Positions 32,935 to 43,005 of a stretch of 64,000 bases of DNA are shown here, piece after piece. The notes below the pieces were generated by a model. That model saw nothing but the letters and a program-made list of their open reading frames with translations, did not search any database and was not told where the DNA came from. The translations under genes and the position numbers were made by a program. How positions within the stretch are numbered: position 1 is the stretch's first letter; every line of letters begins with the position of its first letter. Source of the stretch: Methylobacterium sp. J-068 (GTDB taxonomy: Bacteria > Pseudomonadota > Alphaproteobacteria > Rhizobiales > Beijerinckiaceae). Where the stretch lies: positions 1-64,000 of the forward strand of contig NZ_JAKSXY010000100.1 of the NCBI RefSeq assembly GCF_022829445.1, in the 5' to 3' direction.

Positions 32935-35900
32935 CTACGGCTGGGGCACCGGCGCCGCTTCGCCCGGCGGGGTCTCCGCATCCGGCCGCTGCCGCCGGGC
33001 CGCCTCGGCGTCGCGCGCCTGTTCTCTCGCCTGCTCCCGCGCCTGCGCCTGACGGGCCGCCTCCTCTGCCGCCTGCTGCGCGCGCAGGCGGGCCTGGCGC
33101 GCGGCCTCCTCGGCGGCCGCCTTCTCGGCCGCGAGCTTGTCCGCCGCCGCCTTGTCGGCTGCCGCTTTCAGCGCGGCGGCGCGGGCCTTGTCCATCTCGA
33201 TGCGGCCACGGCGGCGCTGCCGCTCGGTCTGGTCCGCCTCGAACAGCTCGATCTTCTCGAGTTCACGCTGCAGCACCAGGGCCGCGAGGCCGTTCGTCAC
33301 CGGCCCCGCGTCGAGGCTGCGCTGCGGCTCGCGGATCGGCCCGCCGAACCCGAGCTGGATCGCCGGCGCCGCCCCGCTCCAGCCCTTCGGGCTCGCGCCC
33401 GCCGTGAGGGTGCCGCGCGCGTCGAGGCGCGCGTCCCGCAGGTCGAGGCCGAGGGTTCCGGTCCAGCGTGCCGCCCCGAGGTCGAGGGTCAGCGGACCGG
33501 CCCGCAGGGTGCCGCCGACGAGGCTCGCCGGGCTGGTCACGGGGGCCGTGACGGTGAGCGGACCGGCGCCGAGTTCCTCCGCCACCAGCGCGGCGAGACG
33601 TCCCTCCCGCAAGGGATCGTCCTCGGCCAGCGCCCGCGTCAGGGCCCGGGGCAGGCCGGCGGGGTCGGCGCCGGGCAGGCGAAGCCCCGCCAGGGTGAGG
33701 CTGCCGCTGCCCCCGAGATTGTTCGCCAGCCCAATGAGGCTCTCGGCCGAGGCGCCGAAGCGCAGCTGCGCCGTGACCCGGCCCGAGACCGCGCCCTCGC
33801 CGGCCAGACCCGCGATGGTCGCATCCGTGATCGTGCCCTCGCCGGAGATCGCCGCGGCGCCCCCCTGGCGGCTGAGCGTCGCGCTGCCGGCGATGCGGCC
33901 TCCGGCGAGGCTCCCTGAGAGGTCGCGCAGGGTCAGGGTCTCGCCGTCGAGGCTGGCGCCGAGGGCCGCGCCCGTGGCGGTGAGCCCGCGCCCGAGGTCG
34001 AGGGCGTCGACCCGCAGGCTGAGGGCGATCGCGGGCCGGCCGGCCGGCAGGGCGGCGAACCGGGCGCCGCCCGGGTCCAGCGGCAGGACGGTCGCGCTCG
34101 CGAGCTGCGGCAGGGACAGGCGGGCGAGGGTGGCGCTGCCGCCGATCTCGCCCTCCGGGGCCCGCGTCAGGTCGGCCGAGACGGGTTGCCCCGCGATCCG
34201 GCCGACGATGCCGATCCGCGCGTCCGGCCCGGCGCGCGACAGGGTGAGGCTCAGGTCCGCCGGCAGCGGGCCGGGGAGGGGCGCGGCGCTTCCCGCCAGG
34301 GTGAGAAGTGGCGTCAGGTCCGGAATGCCGAGTTGCAGCGCGCCGGCGCGCGGCACGTTCTCGCCGGGTTCGAGCAGCACGGGCTGCACCGTCGCGACGC
34401 TGATGTCGGAAGCCGTCCCGCTGAGACGCAGGGCGAGCGCGCCCGCCGCGATTCCGGCCTGGGACGGTGCCGGGGCGCCGACGAGGCGCAGGCGGCCGGG
34501 GCGGCGCAGGGCGGGAATGTCGGCGCGCCCGAACCAGGGCGCCGCGTTGGCCGCCGCGACCGTGAGGTCGAGGGTCTCGATGCGCCCCGCCCGGCTCAGG
34601 AGGTCGAGGTCGAGGGTACCGCCGGCGGCATTCCCCTTGGCTCCGACCCGCAGGGTGTCGGCGGCGCCCGCATCCCGCTCCAGGTTCACCGCGAGGTCGA
34701 GGGCGCCCGCGCGCAGGAAGGCCGGAACGTGGCGCGCCTCCGCGACCCAGACGCGGTCGAGGAGGGCGAACAGGGGCGCGGCGACGGCGGCCGAGACCCG
34801 GCCGGCGATGCGGCCGGTGCCGTCGGGGGCGATCCGGCCGGAGAGGCGGGCATTGGCGCCGGCCAGATCCGTGACGTCGAGGCTGTCGACCACGAGGCTG
34901 GCGCCGTCCGACTGGATGCTGGCCGCGATGGTGCCGTTGCCCGAATGCGCGGGGCCGTAGCGCACGTCGCGGGCCTGGAAGGTCAGCCCGAGATCGTGGC
35001 CCTTCAACTCCGACAGGGTGCCGCCGAGGGCCGGCAGGGTGGCGATGTCGAGGCCCTGGCCCACGAGCTGCGCGTCGAAGCGGCCCCGGGTTTCGCCCTC
35101 GCCGGCGGTGTAGCGGGCGTTGCCGGTGATGCGGGCCTCACCCAATCCGAGGCGCAGGTTGCGCAGCGACAGGCTGGGGGCCGCCACCGACAGGTCGGTG
35201 GCGACCTGGACCGGGCGCCCGTCCATCACCGCGACCATGGGCCCCTCGACCCCGAGCCGGCGCAGGTAACGGCCGAACCCGTCCGAGGCCGGCGCGTCGA
35301 GGGAGAGGCGGCCGGTGAAGCGCAAGGCCGCCTTTCCCGTCTCCGTCTTCGGCCCCGTCTCGGTGTCGATCTCGCCGCTCGCACCGACGACGGCCGCACC
35401 GGGCGCCGTGACGTCGAGTCGGCGCAGGACGAGGCCTCCGGTGCGGTCGAGGGTGGCGCCGAGCGCGAGGCCGGACCATTCGTCGAGCCCGAGCGCCAGG
35501 CTCTCCACCGCGAGGTCGAGGTCGAGCATGATCGGCAGGCCGAGGCCGTCGCGCCCGCCCAGGCCGGGCACGCCGCGCGCGATCAGCGCCTGTCCGGACG
35601 CCGAGGTCAGGAAGGCGTCGAGGTCGAGGCGCCGGGCGGATAGCGCGAGGCCGCCGCGCCACTGCTTCAGGTCGAGCCGGCCGGTGCCGCCGAGGCGCAG
35701 GGCCTGGCCGCCCGGATCCACCTCCAGGGCGACGTCGCCGAAGCGGGCATTCAGCCCGCGCGCCGTGAACTTGCCGCCGAGGGAGAAGGGCAGGTAGGCG
35801 CCCGCGGCCTGGGTCGGCGGGCCGACGACGATGCGGGCCGTTCCCTCGGCCTCGGGCACCACCGTTCGCAGGCCGGCGGCCTTGGCGGCCGGGGCCGCCT

Positions 35901-36591
35901 TCAGCGTCGCCAGGGTGATGCGGGCATCGGCCTCGAAGCGGGGCTGCGTGTCGCCCCCGCCCGCGATCTTGACGCTGACCCCCTCCGGGCTCGCCTCGCC
36001 GGTCGAGACCCGGAACGGCACGCCCCGGCTCGTCCCCTCCGCGCGCCACGGCCCGAGGATCGCCGGGGCCGAAACCCGCAGGGCCTCGGCGTAGAACTGC
36101 TCGACCCGCCCCGTGGCCGGCACCTGCGTGGTCAGCACGAACTGCTTGATCGCGAGGTCCTCGATCGCGAGGTCGCGCCGCGCGGCGGCGGACAATCCGC
36201 CGGCCGGGAGCAGCATTCCATCGCCGTCGGTGACGGGCAGCCGCACCTCGGCCCGGCCGATCCGTGTCTCGGTGAAGCGGATCTCGCCCTTCAGCAGCGG
36301 CGCCAGGGCGATCTCGGCCTTGAGCCATTGCAGATCGAGACTCGGCAGATCGAGATTCGGCCGGTCGCCGGCGCCCGCGCCGAGCCGCAGGCGGTCGAGC
36401 TTGAGGCGCGGCGAGGGCAGGAGGCGGAGGCCGATCCGCCCCTCGGTGCGGGCCTCCACGCCGAGGGAGCGGGTGATCGTCCGGTCGATCGTGCCGCGAT
36501 AGCCCTCCCAGCCCACGAAGGGCGGAACGGCGAGCGCCGCGACGAGGAGCAGGATGACGGCGCCCGCCAGCGCGGTCAGGATGTCACGCAC
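32935..36591 (-). CDS. Large AsmA-family protein
   Basis: This 1218-residue envelope protein has one N-terminal membrane anchor (about residues 5-27) and the AsmA N-terminal motif TEGRIGLRLLPSPRLKLDRL. A long beta-rich repeat body of the Vps13/AsmA lipid-transfer type follows, and the AsmA C-terminal region is at about 880-1080. The tail is unusual: a coiled coil starting RELEKIELFEADQTERQ, then an Ala/Glu/Lys/Gln-rich repeat segment to the end. AsmA-like proteins bridge the periplasm and support phospholipid transport to the outer membrane. It is a single gene. Confidence 0.88.
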   Translation of the reverse strand: MRDILTALAGAVILLLVAALAVPPFVGWEGYRGTIDRTITRSLGVEARTEGRIGLRLLPSPRLKLDRLRLGAGAGDRPNLDLPSLDLQWLKAEIALAPLLKGEIRFTETRIGRAEVRLPVTDGDGMLLPAGGLSAAARRDLAIEDLAIKQFVLTTQVPATGRVEQFYAEALRVSAPAILGPWRAEGTSRGVPFRVSTGEASPEGVSVKIAGGGDTQPRFEADARITLATLKAAPAAKAAGLRTVVPEAEGTARIVVGPPTQAAGAYLPFSLGGKFTARGLNARFGDVALEVDPGGQALRLGGTGRLDLKQWRGGLALSARRLDLDAFLTSASGQALIARGVPGLGGRDGLGLPIMLDLDLAVESLALGLDEWSGLALGATLDRTGGLVLRRLDVTAPGAAVVGASGEIDTETGPKTETGKAALRFTGRLSLDAPASDGFGRYLRRLGVEGPMVAVMDGRPVQVATDLSVAAPSLSLRNLRLGLGEARITGNARYTAGEGETRGRFDAQLVGQGLDIATLPALGGTLSELKGHDLGLTFQARDVRYGPAHSGNGTIAASIQSDGASLVVDSLDVTDLAGANARLSGRIAPDGTGRIAGRVSAAVAAPLFALLDRVWVAEARHVPAFLRAGALDLAVNLERDAGAADTLRVGAKGNAAGGTLDLDLLSRAGRIETLDLTVAAANAAPWFGRADIPALRRPGRLRLVGAPAPSQAGIAAGALALRLSGTASDISVATVQPVLLEPGENVPRAGALQLGIPDLTPLLTLAGSAAPLPGPLPADLSLTLSRAGPDARIGIVGRIAGQPVSADLTRAPEGEIGGSATLARLSLPQLASATVLPLDPGGARFAALPAGRPAIALSLRVDALDLGRGLTATGAALGASLDGETLTLRDLSGSLAGGRIAGSATLSRQGGAAAISGEGTITDATIAGLAGEGAVSGRVTAQLRFGASAESLIGLANNLGGSGSLTLAGLRLPGADPAGLPRALTRALAEDDPLREGRLAALVAEELGAGPLTVTAPVTSPASLVGGTLRAGPLTLDLGAARWTGTLGLDLRDARLDARGTLTAGASPKGWSGAAPAIQLGFGGPIREPQRSLDAGPVTNGLAALVLQRELEKIELFEADQTERQRRRGRIEMDKARAAALKAAADKAAADKLAAEKAAAEEAARQARLRAQQAAEEAARQAQAREQAREQARDAEAARRQRPDAETPPGEAAPVPQP

Positions 36592-36830
36592 CGTTTCTGT
36601 TCCGCCTCGTCATCCGGGCACAGGCCCCGCGCGCTGAGTCACGCCCCGCTCCGAGGCGGGCCTCGCACCGGGGCCGACATAGCACAGTGGGTGCCGGTGC
36701 GCGCCACGCCGGATTTTCGCATCCTGCCTCGGAGGTCAGGAGGAGGCCGGAGACCGCGCGCGAGGACGCCATAGCGGGGGCAGCGCGCGCGCCCTCGACG
36801 CCGTTCGCGTTTTGGTCCAGGGAAGGGCGC
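36592..36830. promoter_or_regulatory. Divergent promoter region, AsmA-like / uvrD
   Basis: This 239-bp GC-rich gap separates two divergent genes. No clear sigma-70 boxes or operator palindrome is seen. Confidence 0.3.
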
Positions 36831-39203
36831 ATGACCCAGCACTCCGACGCGGCCGGCGCTTCCGCCTCCGACGCCGCCCCGACCTCCATCGCCGCCCGTG
36901 CCATGGCCTCCCTGCGGCCGCAGGGCGGGTCCTACCTCGAAGGGCTGAACGCCGAGCAGCGCCGCGCCGTCGAGGCGACGGACGGGCCGGTGCTCGTGCT
37001 GGCCGGGGCCGGCACCGGCAAGACGCGGGTGCTGACGACGCGCATCGCCCATCTCATCGCCACCGGCAAGGCGCGGCCCTTCGACATCCTCTCGGTGACC
37101 TTCACCAACAAGGCCGCCCGCGAGATGAAGCACCGCATCGGCGGGCTCATCGGCCCGGCCGGGGAGGGCATGCCCTGGCTCGGCACCTTCCACTCCATCG
37201 GCACCAAGATCCTGCGCCGCCACGCGGAACTCGTCGGCCTGCGCTCCGACTTCACGATTCTCGGCATGGACGATCAGCTTCGCCTGATGAAGCAGGTCAT
37301 CGTCGATCAGAACATCGACGAGAAGCGCTGGCCCGCCCGCGCCCTGTCCTCGGCCATCGACGGCTGGAAGAACCGCGGCCTCCTGCCCGAGCAGGTGCCG
37401 CCGGGCGAGGCGGGCGCCTTCGCCTTCGGCAAGGGCGGCGCGCTCTATTCCGCCTATCAGGCCCGGCTCCTGACCCTGAACGCCGCCGATTTCGGCGACC
37501 TGCTGCTGCTCTGCCTCAAGCTCTGGCGCGAGAACCCGGACGTGCTGGAGAATTACCAGCAACGCTTCCGCTACATCCTGGTGGACGAGTACCAGGACAC
37601 CAACGTCGCCCAGTACCTCTGGCTGCGCCTGCTGGCGCAGGGGCACCGCAACGTCGCCTGCGTGGGCGACGACGACCAGTCGATCTACGGCTGGCGCGGA
37701 GCGGAAGTCGACAACATCCTGCGCTTCGAGCACGACTTTCCCGGCGCCGTGGTGGTGCGCCTGGAGCGCAACTACCGCTCCACCGGGCACATCCTGGCCG
37801 CCGCCTCGGGCCTGATCGCCAGGAACGAGGGCCGGCTCGGCAAGACCCTGCGCACCGAGGACGTCGCCGGCGAGAAGGTGACGGTCTCGGGCGCCTGGGA
37901 TTCGGAGGAGGAGGCGCGCCAGGTCGCGGAGGCGATCGAGAGCCTTCAGGTGAAGCAGCACCCCCTCTCCGAGATCGCCGTGCTGGTGCGCATCTCCGCG
38001 CAGATGCGCGAGATCGAGGACCGCTTCGTCCAGCTCGGCCTGCCCTACCGGGTCATCGGCGGCCCGCGCTTCTACGAGCGGGCCGAGATCCGCGACGCGC
38101 TGGCCTACCTGCGCGTCACCGCCAACCCGGCCGACGACCTCGCCTTCGAGCGCATCTTCAACACCCCGAAGCGGGGTTTGGGCGACGCGACGCTTCAGGC
38201 GCTGCACGCCTATGCCCGCGCCGAGCGGGTGCCGCTGCTCCAGGCCGCCCGCCTCGTGGTCGAGACCGACGAGCTCAAGCCCCGCGCCCGCTCCGGCGTG
38301 CGCGCCCTGGTCGAGAGCTTTTCACGCTGGTCGCGCCTCGTCGGCACCCAGCCGCACTCGGAGGTGGCGCAGACCATCCTGGAGGAATCCGGCTACACCG
38401 AGATGTGGCAGAAGGATAAGTCCGCCGACGCCGCCGGGCGGCTCGAGAACCTCAAGGAGTTCGTGCGCTCCATGGAGGAGTTCCCGGATCTGGCCGCCTT
38501 CCTGGAGCACGTCTCCCTGGTGATGGAGGCCAGCGAGCAGGAGGGGGCCGACCGCGTCTCGCTGATGACGCTGCACGCCGCCAAGGGCCTGGAATTCGAC
38601 ACCGTGTTCCTGCCCGGCTGGGAGGACGGCCTGTTCCCGAACCAGCGCGCCCTCGACGAGAGCGGCCGGGCCGGCCTGGAGGAGGAGCGCCGGCTGGCCC
38701 ATGTGGGCCTGACCCGCGCCCGCAAGCGCGCCAAGCTGTCCTTCGCGGTCAACCGGCGCATCCACGGCCTGTGGTCCTCCACCGTCCCGAGCCGCTTCAT
38801 CGACGAGTTGCCGGAGGACAGCGTGGACGTGATCGACGCCCCCGCCCATTTCTCGGCCGGCGCCTCGCGCTTCGACCGCAACCCCGCCCCCTTCGGCTCG
38901 TCCTACGCCACGCCGGGCTGGCAGCGGGCGCAGGCGAACACCGCGGAGGCCGCCAGGGGAAACGCCAACGGCTACGGCGTCGGCAACCGCTCCCCCGCCC
39001 AGCGCGGCGGCCCGCGCCAGATCGAGGGCGAACTCATCGCCAAGTCGACGGGCGCGCCCTCCGCCTTCACGGTCGACATGCGGGTGTTCCACACCAAGTT
39101 CGGCCCCGGCACCGTCGCGGGTGTGGACGGCAACAAGCTCACCGTTGATTTCGACAAGGCCGGCCGGAAGATGGTCCTCGACAGCTTCATCCAGGCGGCC
39201 TGA
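36831..39203 (+). CDS. uvrD: ATP-dependent DNA helicase UvrD/PcrA
   Basis: This 790-residue superfamily 1A 3'-5' helicase acts in nucleotide excision and mismatch repair. Motif I is AGAGTGKTRVLTTR, motif II VDEYQDTN, motif III GDDDQSIYGWRGA, motif IV LERNYRSTG and motif V TLHAAKGLEFDTVFLPG. The C-terminal 100 residues end in a Tudor-like RNA-polymerase-binding module (VFHTKFGPGTVAGVDGNKL). GGAAGG precedes the ATG. The N-terminal 30 residues are Ala/Ser-rich. Confidence 0.96.
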   Translation: MTQHSDAAGASASDAAPTSIAARAMASLRPQGGSYLEGLNAEQRRAVEATDGPVLVLAGAGTGKTRVLTTRIAHLIATGKARPFDILSVTFTNKAAREMKHRIGGLIGPAGEGMPWLGTFHSIGTKILRRHAELVGLRSDFTILGMDDQLRLMKQVIVDQNIDEKRWPARALSSAIDGWKNRGLLPEQVPPGEAGAFAFGKGGALYSAYQARLLTLNAADFGDLLLLCLKLWRENPDVLENYQQRFRYILVDEYQDTNVAQYLWLRLLAQGHRNVACVGDDDQSIYGWRGAEVDNILRFEHDFPGAVVVRLERNYRSTGHILAAASGLIARNEGRLGKTLRTEDVAGEKVTVSGAWDSEEEARQVAEAIESLQVKQHPLSEIAVLVRISAQMREIEDRFVQLGLPYRVIGGPRFYERAEIRDALAYLRVTANPADDLAFERIFNTPKRGLGDATLQALHAYARAERVPLLQAARLVVETDELKPRARSGVRALVESFSRWSRLVGTQPHSEVAQTILEESGYTEMWQKDKSADAAGRLENLKEFVRSMEEFPDLAAFLEHVSLVMEASEQEGADRVSLMTLHAAKGLEFDTVFLPGWEDGLFPNQRALDESGRAGLEEERRLAHVGLTRARKRAKLSFAVNRRIHGLWSSTVPSRFIDELPEDSVDVIDAPAHFSAGASRFDRNPAPFGSSYATPGWQRAQANTAEAARGNANGYGVGNRSPAQRGGPRQIEGELIAKSTGAPSAFTVDMRVFHTKFGPGTVAGVDGNKLTVDFDKAGRKMVLDSFIQAA

Positions 39204-39611
39204 CCTTCGGGCCGTCGGCTGGGCGCGCGGGGCGAACGCCGATGGGGTTTGCGTCTTCCAGGACACGGGACCGCGCGATCGGTGCGCTGCGTGCCGCCAT
39301 CGCTCCCGGATCGCGCAAGCAACGCGAACTTTTTACATCATTCCCAAGAATAGTTGGTGTCACGCCCCTGTCGTGCCCGGCGCGGCATGGTGCGTGCAAC
39401 GCCAGTTCCGGCGGTCGGCGAGGCCGCGTCTGGAAATCCACAGGCTTGAAGGGCCTTCCCGGAACCCGGCTGCGGTCTCCGGATTGGCTTGAAGGGGCGC
39501 GGAAGAAAGGTTCGCCGCGAGACGATCGGTTCGAAGGATGACACGAGACACGTTCAGCAAGTCAGGCTCAGATTGAATCCAGGTTGGCAAGTCCGGTTGG
39601 AGTGTTGATCG
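39204..39611. other. 408-bp gap between uvrD and the PhoH gene
   Basis: I see no gene here. The AT-rich stretch around 39,327-39,360 (TTTTTACATCATTCC) may hold a promoter, implying a leader of over 200 nt for the PhoH gene. GGCTTGAAGGG occurs twice (about 39,444 and 39,486). Confidence 0.3.
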
Positions 39612-40328
39612 ATGAAGAGACGCCGCACACGACTTGAACTCGTTGAGGACCGCCCGGTCCGTCTGCACAAGACCCGCTTCGACGAGGAACGCAACTTAAG
39701 CCCGATCCAACCCCTCACCGACCGGCAGGCGCAATACCTCGACGCCCTCGCCCTGCACAAGCAAGTCATCGTCCTCGGCCCCGCCGGCACCGGCAAGACC
39801 TTCATCGCCGGCACCCGCGCCGCCGACCAGCTCCGCCAGCGCCGCATCGGCAAGGTCATCATCACCCGGCCCAACGTGCCCTCGGGCCGCTCGCTCGGCT
39901 TCTTCCCCGGAACCCTGGAAGAGAAGATCGCCCCCTGGGTCGCCCCGCTCACCGAGACCATGAAGGAGCGCATGGGCGAGGCCGCCTTCGACATCGCGGT
40001 GAAGACCGGCGACATCGAGGTGGTGCCCTTCGAAGTGATGCGCGGGCGCACCTTCAAGAACTGTCTCGTGATCCTCGACGAGGCGCAGAACACCACCACC
40101 GCCGAGATCAAGATGTTTCTCACCCGCATCGGCGACGATTGCCAGGTGATCATCAACGGCGACGTGTCCCAGACCGATCTGCGCGAGACCTCGGGCCTGC
40201 GGACCGTGATCCACCTCATCAAGAGCCGGATGATGCCGATCCCCGTGGTGGAATTCACCCTCGACGACATCGTCCGCTCAGGAATTTGTGCTGAGTGGGT
40301 GCGGGCTTTCGAGGAAACGAATCTCTGA
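39612..40328 (+). CDS. PhoH family ATPase
   Basis: This 238-residue cytosolic P-loop protein has Walker A GPAGTGKTFIA (about 57-67), ITRPNVPSGRSLGFFPG, Walker B VILDEAQN and the downstream GDVSQTDLR. PhoH proteins are ATPases related to the SF1 helicase core, linked to RNA metabolism and stress. This short form, without a PIN or KH domain, is common in alphaproteobacteria. GGAG lies 9 nt before the ATG. Confidence 0.93.
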   Translation: MKRRRTRLELVEDRPVRLHKTRFDEERNLSPIQPLTDRQAQYLDALALHKQVIVLGPAGTGKTFIAGTRAADQLRQRRIGKVIITRPNVPSGRSLGFFPGTLEEKIAPWVAPLTETMKERMGEAAFDIAVKTGDIEVVPFEVMRGRTFKNCLVILDEAQNTTTAEIKMFLTRIGDDCQVIINGDVSQTDLRETSGLRTVIHLIKSRMMPIPVVEFTLDDIVRSGICAEWVRAFEETNL

Positions 40329-40462
40329 CTTGCGGGTTATCAGCGGCGGACCGGAACGGGGTCCGCCGCTCACTCCGGTGCGCGAGACGGTTCCGGCCGG
40401 CCCCCTGGCCGCGGGAACCTGCCGGGGGCCGCGCTCGGACATAAGAGAATGGGAGTCTATAC

Positions 40463-40708
40463 GTGAGGAAACTGACCCTTGCCTTCGCCGTGCTCGCCTC
40501 GCTCGGCGGTGCCAGCCTCGCCACCTCCGCCTCGGCCGCGCCCGGTGCCCCGATGGGCGTGACCGCCCCCGAGACCGTGTCCACCGTGCAGATGCGCATG
40601 GAGCGCCGGATGGAGCGTCGCATGATGCACCGTCGCATGGAGCGCCGCATGATGCGCCGTCACATGGAGCGCCGCATGATGCACCGTCGCATGATGCGCC
40701 GGATGTGA
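40463..40708 (+). CDS. Secreted Met/Arg-repeat peptide
   Basis: A GTG at 40463 with GGGAG upstream gives 81 residues: a signal peptide cut after ASA (about residue 25), a short linker and about 36 residues made almost only of Met, Arg, His and Glu (units such as MERRM and MMHRR). The DNA shows matching imperfect repeats of CGCATGATG and CATGGAGCG. It is closed by a strong intrinsic terminator, so it is a real single-gene unit. Met/His-rich exported peptides can bind copper; high Arg content also allows nucleic acid or membrane binding. No family recognised. Confidence 0.8.
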   Translation: MRKLTLAFAVLASLGGASLATSASAAPGAPMGVTAPETVSTVQMRMERRMERRMMHRRMERRMMRRHMERRMMHRRMMRRM

Positions 40709-40736
40709 TCGGCATCTTCGCCTGATCGTTTCGAAG

Positions 40737-40763
40737 AAGGGTCCCTCGCGGGGCCCTTTTTCT
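40737..40763 (+). terminator. Intrinsic terminator of the Met/Arg peptide gene
   Basis: AAGGGTCCC and GGGGCCCTT pair (9 bp with one T-G), with a TCGC loop and a T-run at 40757-40761, 29 nt past the stop. Confidence 0.8.
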
Positions 40764-40832
40764 TGTGATGGGGGCGCTCGGCGGCCGCTCAGGGTGTATG
40801 CGGGCGGCTCGGCATCCCTGCGGCGAGGCGCC

Positions 40833-41456
40833 ATGACGTTTCACACTTGGTGGCTGTTCCTCGGCGCCGTCTTCGCGCTTTCCGGGACGCCCGGTCCGAA
40901 CATGCTCCACATCCTGGCGCGCAGCGTCCGCGTCGGCCTCCGCCGGAGCGGGGCGGCCATGGCGGGCTGCCTCAGCGCCGTCATCCTGGTCCTGCTGGCT
41001 TCCGCCGCGGGCCTCAGCGCCGTTCTCCTGGCCTCGCCCGTGCTGTTCGATGTCCTGCGCTACGCCGGCGTCGCCTACCTGCTCGTCCTCGGCATCCGGG
41101 CCTGGCGCGGCGACGAGGCTTCGATCACCGTGGAGGGCGGGGCCGGTCCGGCGCCGCTGTCCTTGCGCCGCCTCTACCGCGACGGCCTGCTGATCGGCCT
41201 GAGCAACCCGAAGCTGCTGCTCTTCGCGAGCGCGTTCCTGCCGCAATTCGTCGATCCCGCGCGGCCGCAGGGGCCGCAATTCGCGATCCTCGTGGCGACC
41301 TTCGCGGGCGCGGAGCTGTTCTGGTACGGCGTCTATGCCCTCGGCGGCCGCAAGCTCGCCGCCGCGCTGACCCGTCCGGCGCTGAAGCGCGCCTTCGACC
41401 GGCTCACCGGGGCGATCTTCGTTGGCTTCGGGGCGATGCTGCTCGGCGCGCGCTGA
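40833..41456 (+). CDS. LysE/RhtB family amino acid exporter
   Basis: This 207-residue protein has about six membrane helices and the family N-terminus LFLGAVFALSGTPGPNMLHILARS (GPN motif, split by helix 1). GLSNPKLLLFASAFLPQF is the second conserved loop. LysE-type carriers export amino acids or related compounds. GAGGCG precedes the ATG at 40833. It converges with the transpeptidase gene 16 nt away. Confidence 0.92.
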   Translation: MTFHTWWLFLGAVFALSGTPGPNMLHILARSVRVGLRRSGAAMAGCLSAVILVLLASAAGLSAVLLASPVLFDVLRYAGVAYLLVLGIRAWRGDEASITVEGGAGPAPLSLRRLYRDGLLIGLSNPKLLLFASAFLPQFVDPARPQGPQFAILVATFAGAELFWYGVYALGGRKLAAALTRPALKRAFDRLTGAIFVGFGAMLLGAR

Positions 41457-41472
41457 GCTCCGGGTCGGCGCC

Positions 41473-43005
41473 TCAATTCTTCGGCGTCGTCGAACCCGTC
41501 GTCTTGGGAGCCGGCGCGGCGCTCGCCGCCGACGCGGTCCTGTGGACCGGCTTCGCCTTGTCGTCGTGGGCGGATTTCGCCTTGTCGTCGCCGGCCGGCT
41601 TGGCCTTGTCGTCCCCGGCTGGCTTCGCCTTGGCGGCATGGGCGAGCCTGGTATGCGCCGCCTTCGCGTCCGTCTTGGCGTCCGGCCTCGGCTCGGGGGC
41701 CGCCGGCACCGTCGCGGCGACGGCCGGCACGGTCGCGGCGTCGGTGGCCGGCGTCGCGGGGGCGCCATTGCTGAACAGGTTGCCCAGCAGCTTCTTGTAG
41801 GCCGCCGGATCGCCGTCGGCATCGGCCACCATCACGCGGGCGGGCTTGGCCGGCTCGGCCACCACGGGCTCTGCCTTCGCGGGCGGCGTGGCGCCCTTCC
41901 GGGCGAGGTTCGCGGCGGCGGCCTTGGTGGGGATCGGCGCGGCGGCGGCCATCATGACCGGACGGCCCTTGGCGTCGACCTCGATCTCGCGCTCGCCGGC
42001 CGCGAGGCTCTCGGGCCGGCTGACGTCGCCGAGCTTGTGCAGGGCGTAGTCCTTCGGATCGTAGGGCAGTTCGGGCTCCGGCTTGCCGAGGCTCGCGAAG
42101 GTGAGGGTGTTGGCCGGAGTCTGCTGCTGGCCGCGGAAGACCGGGTTCTGGCTGCCGTCGTCGTAGACGAGGCGCGTGGCCGGCGTGCCCTTGGCGATCA
42201 GCTCGGCGATCTCGTGATTGTCGCGCTCGCGCTTCTCGGCGACCAACGGCTCGACCTTCGGGGTGCAGGAGCCCGCCGCCGCGTCGGCGCCGCCGAAGAC
42301 GTACCGCGTGCCGCACAGGCCCACGCGCGGCTCCTCGCGCAGGGCCTCGAAATAGTCCGAGCCCTCCTTGAGGTTCTTCCAGAACGGCGCGTTGGGATCG
42401 TTGCGGAACTTGGCGACGTTCGCCGCCGTCATCCGGAAGGGATAGGACTGGAACTGGAACGCGCGCTGTCCGCCCGCGAAGGAATCGCGCGCCAGCGCGT
42501 AGATCTCGCCCATCGACTCGTCCGTCATGGCAAAGCAGCCCGAGGACGAGCAGGTGCCGTGCACCATGATGTAGTTGCCGGTGCGTCCGTTCGCCCGGTC
42601 ATAGGCGTTCGGGTAGCCGGTATCGAACGAGAGGTAATAGGACGAGTTCGGGTTCATCTGGCCCGGCGTCACGGTGTAGAAGCCCTCCGGGGCCTGCCGG
42701 TCGCCCTGCTTGGTCTTGGGGCCGAGCTGGCCCGACCAGCGACAGATCGGGAAGGTCTTCAGGAGCGCGTACTGCCCGTTGGTGCCGCGCTTCCAGACCT
42801 CCATCTCGGCCTCGCGCTTGTAGGCGCGGATCAGGATCGGATCGTTCTGGGCCATGCCCTTCTGCGCCATGAGCGCGAGGGTCTTGGGGGGCACGGGCGC
42901 GAGGGCCCGGAGCGGGATGCCACCACCCGTCGAACCGTCCTGGCAGGCGCCGAGCGATAGTGCGAGCACAGCGAAAGCAGCGGCCACGAATGGGCGCATA
43001 GCCAT
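41473..43005 (-). CDS. YafK-type L,D-transpeptidase lipoprotein with repeat tail
   Basis: This 510-residue exported protein has lipobox LSLGAC (Cys21). A YkuD-type catalytic domain spans about 55-240, with H149 and C157 in HGTCSSSGC followed by FAM. Such enzymes cut or form L,D-bonds of peptidoglycan or release bound lipoprotein. The C-terminal 250 residues are Ala/Pro/Lys-rich and disordered, with four AKPAGDD-like heptads near 470-500 encoded by short direct DNA repeats. The ATG at 42999 is an alternative start. Confidence 0.88.
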   Translation of the reverse strand: MAMRPFVAAAFAVLALSLGACQDGSTGGGIPLRALAPVPPKTLALMAQKGMAQNDPILIRAYKREAEMEVWKRGTNGQYALLKTFPICRWSGQLGPKTKQGDRQAPEGFYTVTPGQMNPNSSYYLSFDTGYPNAYDRANGRTGNYIMVHGTCSSSGCFAMTDESMGEIYALARDSFAGGQRAFQFQSYPFRMTAANVAKFRNDPNAPFWKNLKEGSDYFEALREEPRVGLCGTRYVFGGADAAAGSCTPKVEPLVAEKRERDNHEIAELIAKGTPATRLVYDDGSQNPVFRGQQQTPANTLTFASLGKPEPELPYDPKDYALHKLGDVSRPESLAAGEREIEVDAKGRPVMMAAAAPIPTKAAAANLARKGATPPAKAEPVVAEPAKPARVMVADADGDPAAYKKLLGNLFSNGAPATPATDAATVPAVAATVPAAPEPRPDAKTDAKAAHTRLAHAAKAKPAGDDKAKPAGDDKAKSAHDDKAKPVHRTASAASAAPAPKTTGSTTPKN

